Source: Apodemus sylvaticus
Taxonomy: Eukaryota; Chordata; Mammalia; Rodentia; Muridae
Direction of reading: 5' to 3'
Assembly (NCBI RefSeq): GCF_947179515.1
Contig: NC_067472.1
Span: forward strand, 204,060,068 to 204,124,067
DNA length: 64,000 nucleotides
Part shown: positions 11,826-22,584 of the stretch, in pieces
How positions within the stretch are numbered: position 1 is the first letter of the stretch
Layout: each line of letters starts with the position of its first letter
Translations under genes and position numbers: made by a program
Notes under the pieces: generated by a model
What the model saw: only the letters and a program-made list of their open reading frames with translations
Database searches by the model: none
What the model was told of the DNA's origin: nothing

Positions 11826-12010
11826 GGGGCTCTACAGATGGCTCAGTGGTTAAGAGCACTGGTTGTTCTTACGGAGGTTCTGAGTTCAATTCCCAGCAAC
11901 TGCTTGGTGGTTCACAACCATCTATGATGGAATCTGATGCCTTCTTCTGACATGCAGGTGTACAGGAAGACACAGCATTCATATACACAAATAAATAAAT
12001 CTTTAAAACA
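11826..12010 (+). mobile_element. B2 SINE
   Basis: tRNA-derived head (GATGGCTCAGTGGTTAAGAG), then GAGTTCAATTCCCAGCAAC, GGTTCACAACCATCTATGAT, and the tail ATACACAAATAAATAAATC. It is nearly full-length and moderately diverged. Confidence 0.95.
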
Positions 12011-12640
12011 AACACTATTTTTAAATGCACAAAGATTAAAACAATAAAACCTAAGAGATTTAAAACATGTTAGGGAGGCAGAGCATAAGGAGGAATGCCA
12101 AAGTCTGACCCAGGACTGTGCTCACTTCTTCAATGAAGAGCTCACAATCTTAATAGGTAGTCAGGAATAAGATGGGGGAAAACTGAGTCTCCACCCCAGT
12201 GACTGGGTAAACAGAGAAGTCAAGGAGTATCTTATTCAATGGCTGCCCAGGCTCTGACTAGATGACAAGGAATTCAAGCTAATGGCACACTGTAGAGACC
12301 AAGTAAGCTGAACAATAGAAAAATTGCAGGGCTGTTTGGTCCCAACAACATGAAATTAATTTATCAATATGGCTTATGTGGCACTGGAGAGATAACATCC
12401 CTCTGTGAAGGATGGTTTCTTTCACACCTTATTTACATCTGAATCTCTTGGCTCCAGGAGTCCTATAAAAGCCTGAGCCAGAAGGATGGGGAGTTGCCAG
12501 GGTGACCACTAACCAGCTGGAGCACAGATCTGAACTCAGAGAGCCTGTAATCCAGGAATCAATGGAGATCCTGCCTCCCAATCTGACATGTGACAATTTT
12601 ACATCCTCCTGGCCTTGCCTGCAGTGAAACCCACACTCAA
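12011..12640. other. Unannotated stretch
   Basis: No gene or repeat recognised. Confidence 0.4.
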
Positions 12641-12644
12641 AGCT

Positions 12645-12740
12645 CTCAACAAAGTGCCTTCAAAGTAGGCGCCATTACTGTCCCCATTTTACAGATCAGG
12701 AGACAGGAATAGAGAGCAAGTCACAGGCAGAGAAATCAAA
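12645..12740 (+). mobile_element. MIR SINE core fragment
   Basis: Contains GCCATTACTGTCCCCATTTT followed by ACAGATCAGGAGACAGG and AGAGCAAGTCACAGGCAGAG, a good match to the MIR core. Confidence 0.75.
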
Positions 12741-13059
12741 CTAAAACAGACCCTACATGCTGCACAAGCAAACAGGAAACAAATTTTCAACTTTACAACT
12801 ATAATGTTTGTTTTTAAAATAAGTGTCCATTTTACCTAACAATTTCAGTCTACAAAGCACATTCCTGTCCTGTTTGGCATAGAAGTCTGGGTAGCCATCC
12901 TGTGAATCATCCTTTGGATTGTTAGGAAAACCAATATGTGCCCTTTCCTCCCTCAGCCTTCTGAGAGGGAATTTCCAGACCTCAGTGCTAGCCATAAGTC
13001 TCCCCCACCTAGGGTGGAGAGCTCAGAGCAAGGTGAAGTCCCTTGTTCTTCCAGACCTG

Positions 13060-13290
13060 CCCTTTCCAGAGAGGCGCCAGCCAGCTGCTGAGCAAGGAGC
13101 CATTCTGCAGACATGTTTCCAGCCTTTGGGGGAAGGGTTTCACCCCGCCCCCGCCTATATATTTGGAGACCCCCATTAAACGTTGAGCCTTGAGCACCAC
13201 GAAATTTGTCTTGGCTTCATGTGGTTCTATCCCCAGCTTTCCTTCCAGGGAACCCGGCAACCTGGTTCGAAGTAGCTGCACGCAGCTGCA
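13060..13290 (+). mobile_element. Candidate LTR (ERV-type), solo
   Basis: A TATA-like CCTATATATTTGG at 13152-13164 is followed 15-20 nt later by ATTAAA, then GAGCCTTGAGCACCACG and TTTGTCTTGGCTTC. That spacing and the GAGCCTTGA...TTGTCTTGG wording recall the R/U5 part of rodent ERVK-type LTRs. The borders are not clear and no TG...CA pair with a target duplication was established. Confidence 0.4.
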
Positions 13291-13530
13291 CCAATACACG
13301 CAGAGCCCAAAGACTTGCCGGAGACATTTAGGGTGTTTAAGACAGAGAGTCAGGTTGAACTGTGTAAAGCCGCCATTCCTGCTATCCAAAGGCAGCTGCA
13401 TACGGACCCTTGGGCGGACTATACTGCTCCTAAAAAGAGTCATTCTAAGCAGTAACCAGAGCTCCCTCGCCCAGGAGGTGGAGTGGCAGACACTGTACAC
13501 AGGCGCCCCGTGAGCTAAGCACCATTACTG
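13291..13530. other. Unannotated GC-rich stretch
   Basis: Follows the LTR candidate. No primer-binding site or retroviral frame is recognised. Confidence 0.35.
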
Positions 13531-13534
13531 ACAG

Positions 13535-13905
13535 CTGTCTTCATCACTCGGCATTGTTGTAACTGAAGGCCACCACAATTGGGTAATTTAGAAAAACACT
13601 GATGTCTCATTGCTCTGGGATCTGTAAAGTCCAGTCTCAAGGTCCCAGTGTCTGGGAAGTATCTTCTTGCTGCACCATCCCATGACAGAAGGTGGAAGGG
13701 CAAGAATGTACAAGGGAAAAGAGATAGGAGTTCAGAAATGGCCAAAGCCATGCTTTTGTAAGGAGCCCACTCCAGCGATAACTAACCCACTTCCTTGATA
13801 ACAGTATTAATCCGTACATGCGAGGAGAGCCTTTGTGACCTAATCACCTCTCCAAGCCCCTGCCTCTAACACTGCCACATATGCCGCTGTTAACTTTACA
13901 GCCCG
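13535..13905 (-). mobile_element. MLT1-type MaLR LTR
   Basis: In reverse orientation it shows the MLT1 landmarks: AATTGGGTAATTTAG (the ATAAATTACCCA region), GAGCCCACTCCAGCGATAAC, TAACCCACTTCCTTGATAAC, TATTAATCCGTACATG and GTGACCTAATCACCTCTCC, then CTCTAACACTGCC. This is an ancient eutherian LTR and strongly diverged. Confidence 0.85.
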
Positions 13906-14136
13906 CTAACTCTTGGGTTCACATTTCAGCCACAGCAACAGCAAACGATCGTATCGAGGATGAGAGAGGCTTCATGGCTCAGCAGACGTGCTACCGTCAG
14001 CGAGTGGGTGAGAGACTAAAGAGCTGCTGCGGTGAGACATCCTTTGAGGATGCTGGGATACCTCACCGAATCTGCTGCTCACATTCAGTGAGCAACTAGC
14101 AGGGTGAAGAGGAGCAGGGAGCAAGGCTGGGATGAC
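13906..14136. other. Unannotated stretch
   Basis: No gene or repeat recognised. Confidence 0.4.
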
Positions 14137-14208
14137 CAGGAGGGAGGGAGGAGGGGAAGGGAAGGAGGAGGAGGAGGAGGAGGAGAAGGAGGAGGAGGAG
14201 GAGGAGGC
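14137..14208 (+). repeat. (GGA)n-type purine repeat
   Basis: About 70 bases of GGA triplets with GGGA and GAA interruptions. It produces Glu-rich and Leu-rich chance frames. Confidence 0.95.
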
Positions 14209-14849
14209 TGGCAGGAGGGCAGGCAGCTGCAGAGAGATATCCCTTGCCTCCCTTAATCTCCAGAACCAGGGCTGCAGGTGGGGTGGGGCTGGGGCTCAGC
14301 ATAAAGCAGATGTTGGCAGCTCCCATTAAAACACCCCCAGCACATGGGCCCAAGGCCTGCAGTGACCTTCCCTGTTCAACCTAGTAGAACTTCCTTGATC
14401 AGCTCGACAGGGCAGAACAATCTAGCGAAGCCACCCGAGAGGGCTCAGGGCCCTGAGTGACCGAGCATGCGTGCTGGTCACAGCTGTGCACCTGCTGCCT
14501 CGCTGCACGCTGCTCAGTTCTTCCCCAAAGCTCATCTCTACCCACGAGTTACGAGGTTGAAGGAGCAGCTGGCAGACACAAGTCCGCGAAGCCTGACTGG
14601 GGCAGGCTCTATAAGAGCATCTGTGACACAGGCAGTGCTACTGCCCTATCGCCATGATCTTGGGCGGGGAAAGCCAACCTCCTCAATGGGCTCATGTGTT
14701 TAAACATGCACCCTTGAGAAATGGACTCTAACCAAGGGAAATGGGATGCTGGAGGGAGAGGAGAGACGGGCACTGAAGTTTATTGCCCAGTCCGGCAGCC
14801 TGTCCCAGCTCTGCTTCTGGTCCCTGAGGTGAGAGGAAACAAGGAGTCC
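14209..14849. other. Unannotated stretch
   Basis: GC-rich, no gene or repeat recognised. Confidence 0.4.
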
Positions 14850-15001
14850 CAGCGGAGCCTTCTGCTGTTGTACCTTCTTAGCTATGATGGACCGTCTCTC
14901 TTCAGACTGTGAGCTAAGTCAGTCCTTTCTCCATTCAGTCACTTTGTGTAAGGAATTTTGGCTCTGACAAGAAAAGTATATAGTACAGCTTTGTGGGACC
15001 A
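14850..15001 (+). mobile_element. MaLR-type LTR 3' fragment
   Basis: GCTATGATGGACCGTCTCTC, then AGACTGTGAGCTAAGTCAG, TCACTTTGTGTAAGG and a terminal GAAAAGTATATAGTACA match the end of a common rodent MaLR-like LTR. The 5' part is not recognised. Confidence 0.6.
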
Positions 15002-16565
15002 TAAGCTAGGAAGAATAGATGGTCTACTGTGCAAAAGCAAAACCCTTAGTGTTCACCAGAAGCACGAGCAGGAAGCAGCATTGGCATGAAAAAGGAGTGA
15101 AGACTCAGAGTGGGAAATGGCAACAAAAGCAGCGCCTCGAAGACAGAGAACACAGAGGGGGCGTAGTCAGGGGTCATGGGGTAGGAAACTGGAATTGGGT
15201 AAGTATAACCTGGTGGCACTCATCCCTGTGTTCCTCCAAGATGCAGACTTAACAGGACACAAGGCTGCCCCCCCCCCCAGACAATACTCACATGAGCCAG
15301 GAGGTTCACAGGACACCCTGATGCTGGAAACTCTCTGTGGGCTGACCCAGGGTGACTGAAGATGCTACTGCAAAGTTGGTATAGGAACCAAAAGTCTGGG
15401 CTCTTATCCTAAAGTGGGACAAGATTAGAAGTGCTCTGTGTGAGGCCTGGGCCTAAGGGTAAGAACCCAAGTGTTGAGCTTGATTTTTGCTGTAAAGTGG
15501 GGGTGATTCCTGCAATTCCAGAGCCCAAGCCTTCACCTAGAAGGAAAGCTGAAGCCAGGAGGCACGTTGGCCAGCAGACTCTGAGGCCAGATACCAAGTA
15601 GTGGGAAATCTAGAAAGCTCTGCTTCCAAGCACAGGAGATCACACCCAGGGCACACAGACAATGCTTTGGGGGCCTGACGAAGCTGGAATCCAAATACTC
15701 TCTGATGGCCTAGCTGAGGGCCTAGCAAACCTCTGAGCTTCGATTTCCCCATCAGCCCATGGGAGGGAGTTGATGGTAGGGTTAATTTCTGACAAGGGTA
15801 ATTGCTCCTGAAGATCATCCCCATGCAGTCTTCAGCAGGGCCTGGAGCACATCAAGATCTCCATAATCAGAAACTTCCACAAACATCACCAGGACTTTCA
15901 GCCTGCTATCAAGCCTACGACCCTTATCCCGGACTGTACAGCACAGGTGCCTTCCAGGAAGGACTCGAAGCTGAAGAAGCGAGTCTGATAAGCCTGGCCT
16001 GGTGCTGACCTTGAGGAGTCCCGTCTCTTCAGAGAGGCAGCTACATAAATTATCTGGACACTGTGGAGGTGGGCAGGGAAACAGAGGTGGACACAACCCT
16101 CATTTCAGAGACAAAGAGGAAGTGGGGCTGTGTAGGGTGAGCTGGAGAGAATTAAACTCTCCGGAGGACAGGGTGTCACAGCACAAGTGCTCTGAAAAAG
16201 CTGACTATATTTTAATAGTGCTTGCTTATTTTTTCTGTAAGCATCTCCATTTGGTTCTCCCTTAGTACTTAGGGAGGGCTTTTCATTTAAATGCAAGAGA
16301 ACACCAAAAAGATACAAGAAAAACAATGCTTGGCACAGAGCAGTGGCTAGCTGACCACACCCCTGGGTGGGGAGGGAGGATGCCCGCAGCGTTCAGGAAA
16401 TGACTCTGAAAATGAGGAGAGATGAGGCTGAAAGGGAGCTGCACAGGACACCCTGCCTGGTCCCTAGCTCTGAGCCCACTGCCTGGCCTGCCACCATGAG
16501 TCCAAGTTTTCCCTGAGCGATACCGTCTTTGATATGAACACAGAACACACGCAGAAAACAAAACC
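15002..16565. other. Unannotated stretch
   Basis: No gene or repeat family recognised. A run of ten C lies near 15270-15280. Several 60-95 codon frames on both strands have no context. Confidence 0.4.
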
Positions 16566-16762
16566 CTGGCTAGAGAAACGGCTCTGTTAGTAAAGTGTTC
16601 TCCTCACAGGCATGCCAACCTGAGTTTGATCCTCCAGCACCAACATTAAAATCTGTAATCCCGGCAGTGAGAGACAGGAGACAGCTGGATCCCTGGGGCT
16701 GGCCGTGAAGTCATAATGGTAAGTTCCGGGTTCATCAAAAGAGCCTTCCCAAACAGTAAGAT
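16566..16762 (+). mobile_element. B4 SINE
   Basis: tRNA-like head CTGGCTAGAGAAACGGCTCT, then CCTGAGTTTGATCCTCCAGC, AAATCTGTAATCCCGGCAG, and the B4-typical GGATCCCTGGGGCTGGCC, then GGTAAGTTCCGGGTTCA. Confidence 0.9.
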
Positions 16763-19700
16763 CATGAGTAATCCAACACTTGACACACATAGACCTCCAT
16801 ATATCATATGCACACATACACCCCATAGCAAAAACTGGGCTCAGGCAGGTCTCTGCTGGGTGAAGAGTCCAGGGGTCACAACCAATAGAATGTCACCAAT
16901 GCAGGACCTCAGAAATACCTACTAGATAGTGTGGCTTTGTAAGAAAGATCAGACCACCAGCAGGCTACAATTCAGCCTTCTCGGATGCTGAGTAACAGGG
17001 ACTACATAAAGGAATAGTAGGACAGCCCACAAATCAGATGGACCCCCACTCACCACCTCTCCTTCTTGGAGTTGCCTCCCATTACTTAGCACGCAGACTG
17101 ATGCAGGGGTGAAGGGTATCCATGCTCAGAAGTCCCTCCTCCCTGTTGTCTGCCTACCTTGTCCCAATTCCCACACTAGAGCACTGAGCCAACTCTGGGC
17201 TGGGCTGCACTTGCAGCCGATACAAACCTCCACTGAATCCATGACTGCCTTTGGACCACACTCACGTCAACAGATGGCTGTCTTTCCTGTTTCCTATTAC
17301 CCTGCCCCACCTGGGGAGCTCTTCCAGCCATATGGTTGAAAGGATCTGGAACATAGGGTGTGAGATTCCTCTCCGTCTAAAGCACGGACCTGTGACTACG
17401 AACAGGTGTCTTTCATCCTTTCCTCCCTTCCATAGCAATAACAGCTGCCTTTTCATTCATTGAAAACCTGTGTCTGGTATTGGATAAACTGAAGGAAGGG
17501 CTCAGACTCCCATTCCAGAAGGAAGGAGTCTCATGGAGGGAGAGGAATCCTGTTCATCCAGGGAAGAACATGCCCTTGTCCCTGTCTTACCCTTTAAGAC
17601 ATGGAAGAATAAGGGGAAAAGTGGCTTTCCCAAGCCTACCTTCTGATCCTAGCACTGAATTCTGGTCTGCCCAACACACACCTCAGGTCCCCAACCCAAG
17701 GTCTGCTGGAAGAGGTGGGGCCTAAAGAAAGAGGAGCACAGGGCAGGGGAGGGTCCAGCCCTGGTGTGGCCTGGAAAAGTGTCCTTCAGATTTATGTTTC
17801 TAGAGATACAGGGTCAGCAGGAGACATTGTCTGTCAGCCTGGAGCTCTGGGTGATGGCGTGCTGCTAAACAGATTATTAGCATGGAGAGATGGCATCTTC
17901 TCAGGCTCTTCTAAAGTATCTGTCCTCTGAGAGTGAACTCTCTGTGCTGAGCTTTTAGACGGACAAGATTTTGTTTTCTTGTGGCTCTAATTCTTGTGGT
18001 ATCATTCATAGTGGTGGCTGTGCCCATCCAGAGCTGTGGGTAGAAGAGACTCTACCCCCTGGGCTACCTTGGCTACCTTGTTAATACAAGGAGGAAATCA
18101 GCAGCAAGGCATCAGGGCAGAAGGGTAGACCTAATCTCCATCTGGTCATGGCCCAGCTGCTCCAAAGAGTCCTTCCTGCCTTCTGTTCTCTTTCTCTTCA
18201 GGACAGTCTCTTTTGCTACTGTAGCTCTTAATACACCATAAACTTATGATCCATAGGCAGCCACACCCAACTAGATTCTGACATCACAAACGCAGGAGGG
18301 TGGTGGCCAAGATGGTGTGTTGTCTAGGCTGCCTCCTTAAGCCAGGCCTACAGGGTTGTGTTGGCTTGGGATCATGTATTCTTTGAATGGTGGAAAGAAG
18401 ATGGATGTAGAGATTGTGGCATTGCTGGGTCAGATGTTCTTGAGATGGCTTGTCTGTGCTAGCAAAGACCATGCACTCTGCACTGGAGCACAGTGCCGTC
18501 ATTTGTATATCAGTCTGAACTGCCTCAAGGTGCCAGGTGTCTGGTGGGTTTTTTAGTTTCCTTTAAGAAAGGGAACTTTCCCTCAAATACACTCTGCAGA
18601 ACGAAGGGGTCATTTGGGGGCCTCTGCTCTCTAGGCTTCTCTATTTTAAAGAGGGGTGGGTGACCCAGCCTTGACAAAGGCCGGTGAGAGCTAGAATCCT
18701 AGCTAACATATGAACCAGGGCATAAAGGCTCCGCAGCAAAGTATTTAGAGTCTCAGGATTGGGGTTAAGCCTTGAAAAGGGCCTTGGATGTTACATTTGA
18801 AAGGAAGAGGTAACAGACTCTGGATAGGGTTATTTCCAGTATGAAAGCTGGGATGGTGGACTTCTTTGGTGGTAGGATTTTATACTGGGTCCAGGTTGTT
18901 GTTGCATATTACTATCTTCCATGACCCAGAATCCTCAACCCCAGTATACCTTGCAGGGTGAGCTTCTCTTTGGGGGCCAAGGACAACAGCACTGAAGCTA
19001 CCTGGGAACTGAGAACATGATAATTTGGGTAAATCCAGTAGAGCCCTGGCTACAGCTTTGAGAGTACTTGTATGGTGGGTCCAGGAGGGTTGATCTGAGT
19101 CTGCGAGATTCCTTAAGGTCCTGCAGGGTTCCAGCTACTCTCTGTGGCCTGCCTTGAAACCTGAATCTCTGCCCTGCCCAACCATGCCAGCTGACCCTTC
19201 CCATCTGGAAAGGATGGTGGCCCCAACTCCAGATGAATCTTGAGTACATGGTATATGATTATCCTTGGCCCTTTCTGCCTATGGCCCTTAGCAGTGTTGT
19301 GACATTTTCTCTGAGACCTGGGGTCCCCATCTCAGGTTCTCCATTGAGAGGCTCTTGCAGGACTCATGTACCTTGGGGGGGGGGCAGCACGGTGGCAGAC
19401 TAGGAATAAGAAAGGTACAAGATACAGTGAGTTATATCCTGGCTTTCCCCCATCTCTCTTGAGTTGCTCTGGAGGGCTGCAGACACTTTGAACCTGTAAA
19501 TTTCACTATGAATCCAGGCTGTGGGTCAGAGTGTCCCTTCCAACCTGGATGTCTGTTCTCTCAGAACCAGGAAACATCCCCTAGGAGGGTTAACTTCTTT
19601 TAAGGGTCTCCCTTGTGGAATTAGAATGACCCTGTGACCCTGTGATACCACTAAGAGTAGGGCACAGGTGAGTCCACCCTGGCTGTGAGAATCTTCCTTC

Positions 19701-20470
19701 CCCAGGTCTAGAAATGTCAGGTCAACCAGAACTTGGCGGAATTTGTGACACAGGACACAATTTTTCATTAACTGCCTGGACCAAATGTGTGGACTTCTAG
19801 ATTGTTTTAAGGGTCCTTAGCCTTTCCTTAGAAGTTGGGCAACTGACTCTATGATCCTCATTCCCAGCCCTGGGCTCAGGCCTAGAAGAGATGTCCTTGC
19901 TAAGGTGTCCTCCATTTCCTGGAGGGAGGCAGCTCCCACTGTGTATGGGAAAAATTAGAACATCTATTGCAAATTATTCTTGCTGCCTACAACAGGATAG
20001 ATTTAATGTTTAATGTATGGATTAGAGATATCCAAGCATATGGTAATTTAATAAATATGAGTGTTTTGGGTTTGTGAGATATATTTTTATTGCTAAATCA
20101 TGCATAAGCATAACAACATGGTGCCCTTGTTGTAAGTGGTAGACATTGCATTTGGAGGGGACTGGACAGGAGAGGTGACTTTGGAATCTGTTCTCCCACT
20201 TTTTACTCAGTTCTTTGCTGAAGGCATTTGTTAACTGGTATGCATACATGGGATATAAGATGGGACCAGGCTGAGTGGGCCCAGGAGTGGTTCCTTTCTC
20301 TATCACAGGTTTCAATGCTGGTCATATCCCCCAGGAGCCACGCTGTCACTCAAACGAGGCCTTCAGCAGTGGATGCAGCGTCCAGAGTTGCCCACGGGCA
20401 TTTGTATCACAAGTCCCAGTTTGCAGTTGCTCAGGTGTTTTTTTCAAGAACTATTTGACTTATATAAGCA
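16763..20470. other. Stretch of about 3.7 kb with no recognised repeat
   Basis: I find no SINE, L1 or LTR here and no recognisable exon. A run of nine to ten G lies near 19375-19384. In this repeat-loaded window the absence stands out; it could be unique intronic or regulatory DNA, or repeats too old for me to see by eye. Confidence 0.4.
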
Positions 20471-20474
20471 GGGC

Positions 20475-20545
20475 TGATTATTCCCATTTTAAAGATTCAT
20501 TAAACAAGAGCAGAACTGGAGTCTTAGGTAACTAGGTGCTGGGCG
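20475..20545 (+). mobile_element. Possible MIR fragment
   Basis: TGATTATTCCCATTTTAAAG and AGAGCAGAACTGGAGTCTTA resemble the MIR core. The match is short and diverged. Confidence 0.4.
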
Positions 20546-20900
20546 TGGCCTCCTGCAAGACCCTGCCTCCTCTTTGGGGGAACTTTGCCAAAGGCATAGT
20601 CTCCTCCATTCCTCCCTCTCCCTCTGGGGCAATGTTTACAAATTCAGGGCCCCCAGAGGCAGCAATCTTGTGAAAGCTGTCAGCCCCAGGGCTCCTTGGA
20701 GCCTGCAGCCCACTCCAATTAGAAAGAAACTCAGAGGGCTCTGCTGAGCTATTTACATGGATGGCTGGGGGAAAGGGCACTCAGCAGGACTGGGAGTCTT
20801 TGTCCCTGGCCTCAACTCCTGTCTCTGCTGCCTCTGCCTGGCTTGTACAGCCACAAAGGGTCCTCTGGTTTAGGGTGGTTGAAAACTCAGGGTTCTAATT
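20546..20900. other. Unannotated GC-rich stretch
   Basis: No gene or repeat recognised. Confidence 0.4.
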
Positions 20901-20904
20901 CCAA

Positions 20905-21060
20905 GCATTAGACTTAGACCTTTGGGCAATTTCTGCTTCCCACTGCTCTTCCCAGCCGGGCTTCTCTCTAGCCTTAGACAAATCCTTTTGCTCTAGTGGG
21001 TTTCAAGTTTCTTATCTGTAAGACAAGAGAACTGGCATAGGAGAGTACTGTTAAAACTCA
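20905..21060 (-). mobile_element. Possible MIR SINE, reverse orientation
   Basis: CTTAGACAAATCCTTTTGCT, then TTCAAGTTTCTTATCTGTAA and GACAAGAGAACTGG follow the order of the MIR reverse complement (ACTTAACC...CAGTTTCCTCATCTGTAAAATGG). Confidence 0.5.
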
Positions 21061-21197
21061 GTGTCCCACAGCATAACCTGGCGAAGAGAAAACCGTCCAC
21101 ACGTGACCACTGCTACTAAGAGCAGCTCTTACTGAGAGCTCAGTAACTGATCACATTATCAAGTATTAGATAACTGATTATAGGAAGGACTAGAGAG

Positions 21198-21335
21198 ATG
21201 ATCATAGTTATCATTTATTCAACACTTACTGTATCCCAGAACACTGTTCCAACCCTGTCAATTAAATGTACACCAGTCCAGTTTACAGACGGGAAAATTG
21301 GGTCTAAGAAGGACCTTGATTTCATACAGTCTGAC
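21198..21335 (+). mobile_element. MIR SINE
   Basis: ATCATTTATTCAACACTTAC, then TGTATCCCAGAACACTGTTC, and CAGTTTACAGACGGGAAAAT fit the MIR 5' part and core. Highly diverged. Confidence 0.7.
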
Positions 21336-22311
21336 TTTTGAATATTAAGGTGACTGTCTATATCCTTCTGTATGCTGTGGATACATAAATGTAATTACGT
21401 GCCTAGATTTACAGGCACACATGAATATATTACTATTGATACATTAATAATAAAATAAGAGGCTGGACAGGAAGTCAGGGAGGTTCTCAAGGCTTTATTT
21501 CACACCCTTCTAGTTCCATGGGTGAGAACTACTCTGGCTGGTAGTGCAGGGAAGGCTGGCAGAATGCTCATGAGGATAGTGTTTGCAGAACAACCAAGCC
21601 TCAGACAGACCTCTAATGGAGAGGGAGGCTTTGGTGGGAGGCTTTGGTTTCTCTCCCCAATCTGTTCCCAAAGTACTGGCCTTCCTGGAGGCTGTGTCCC
21701 ACCCTTTTTCCAGGCACCCTTAGCTTTCCCACATTGAGAGGGGAGGAGAGGGCTGGGTAACTTCTCTTAGTGCTTTAGGGTATCAGAACTGCCTTCGGAT
21801 ACAAGAGCGGGTGTGTGGTGGGGTCAGCTAGAGTTGGCAGCTGAGATTGGGAGTCGCATACCTGTGTGGGGAGTCCTAGGTTTTCCTGGGCCTCCATTTT
21901 ACTGTCTCTGTGAATCTGTAGTCTTCACTGCCTGCGGCCCCTTCCTCTTTGTAGACTTGTTGTGCCTCTTGCTCGTAGATGTATCATCTCTCTCCTGTAG
22001 GGAAAAGCCATGAGCATGAGAGATGACAATCATTGTCCTCCCATGGAGAAAGCTCTCCTTTCCCCCCTCTCTCTGCCTTTCTACTGAGGCACCCCCTTCC
22101 ACCTCTACCAAACATATTCCTCGTTCTCTCTTTCTTTTTTATGAAACACCCAACAGGCACTGTCAGGCACAGACGGGTCTAGTAGTCATGAGATCTTTTA
22201 TTAATGAAATAACCTTAAATGCCATATTTGGTGGATCTCTGACACTTTTGAAAGCCATCTATCTACATACAGCATGCTGAATTTGTTAAAACTGAACAGT
22301 CTTAGCTTACC
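21336..22311. other. Unannotated stretch
   Basis: No gene or repeat recognised. Two overlapping 70-85 codon frames have no context. Confidence 0.4.
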
Positions 22312-22584
22312 TGGAACCCCTGAGTAAACCAAGGGGAGACGGAATTGCTGCAAAACACATGAGAAACTTTATTAAAAATACTAGCATGCTAGGGTCACTC
22401 TGTATATGAAGAGTGAGTGACCCCCCACCATCCACACCGAGGACTTTTTATACAGACCCCATGCAGACTCCATTAGGCACAATGTGAGTGGTAGAACAGT
22501 AATATCCTTAAACAGATTGGTCCACTAGGGGATGAGGTAAATGGCCAATGGTCAGTCCGGTCAGTCCTTTGGAATGCATCCTCA
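22312..22584 (-). mobile_element. Candidate solo or 3' LTR of an endogenous retrovirus
   Basis: Read on the minus strand, the block starts TGAGGATGC and ends GGGTTCCA, so it has TG...CA ends. It contains a TATA-like GTATAAAAAG (around 22445-22455), followed about 70 nt later by AATAAA in TTTAATAAAGTTTC (around 22365-22376). A purine-rich AAAAGGGAAAGAGAGA lies just upstream (22595-22612), where the polypurine primer of a 3' LTR would be. No target-site duplication was established and the family is not identified. Confidence 0.45.
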
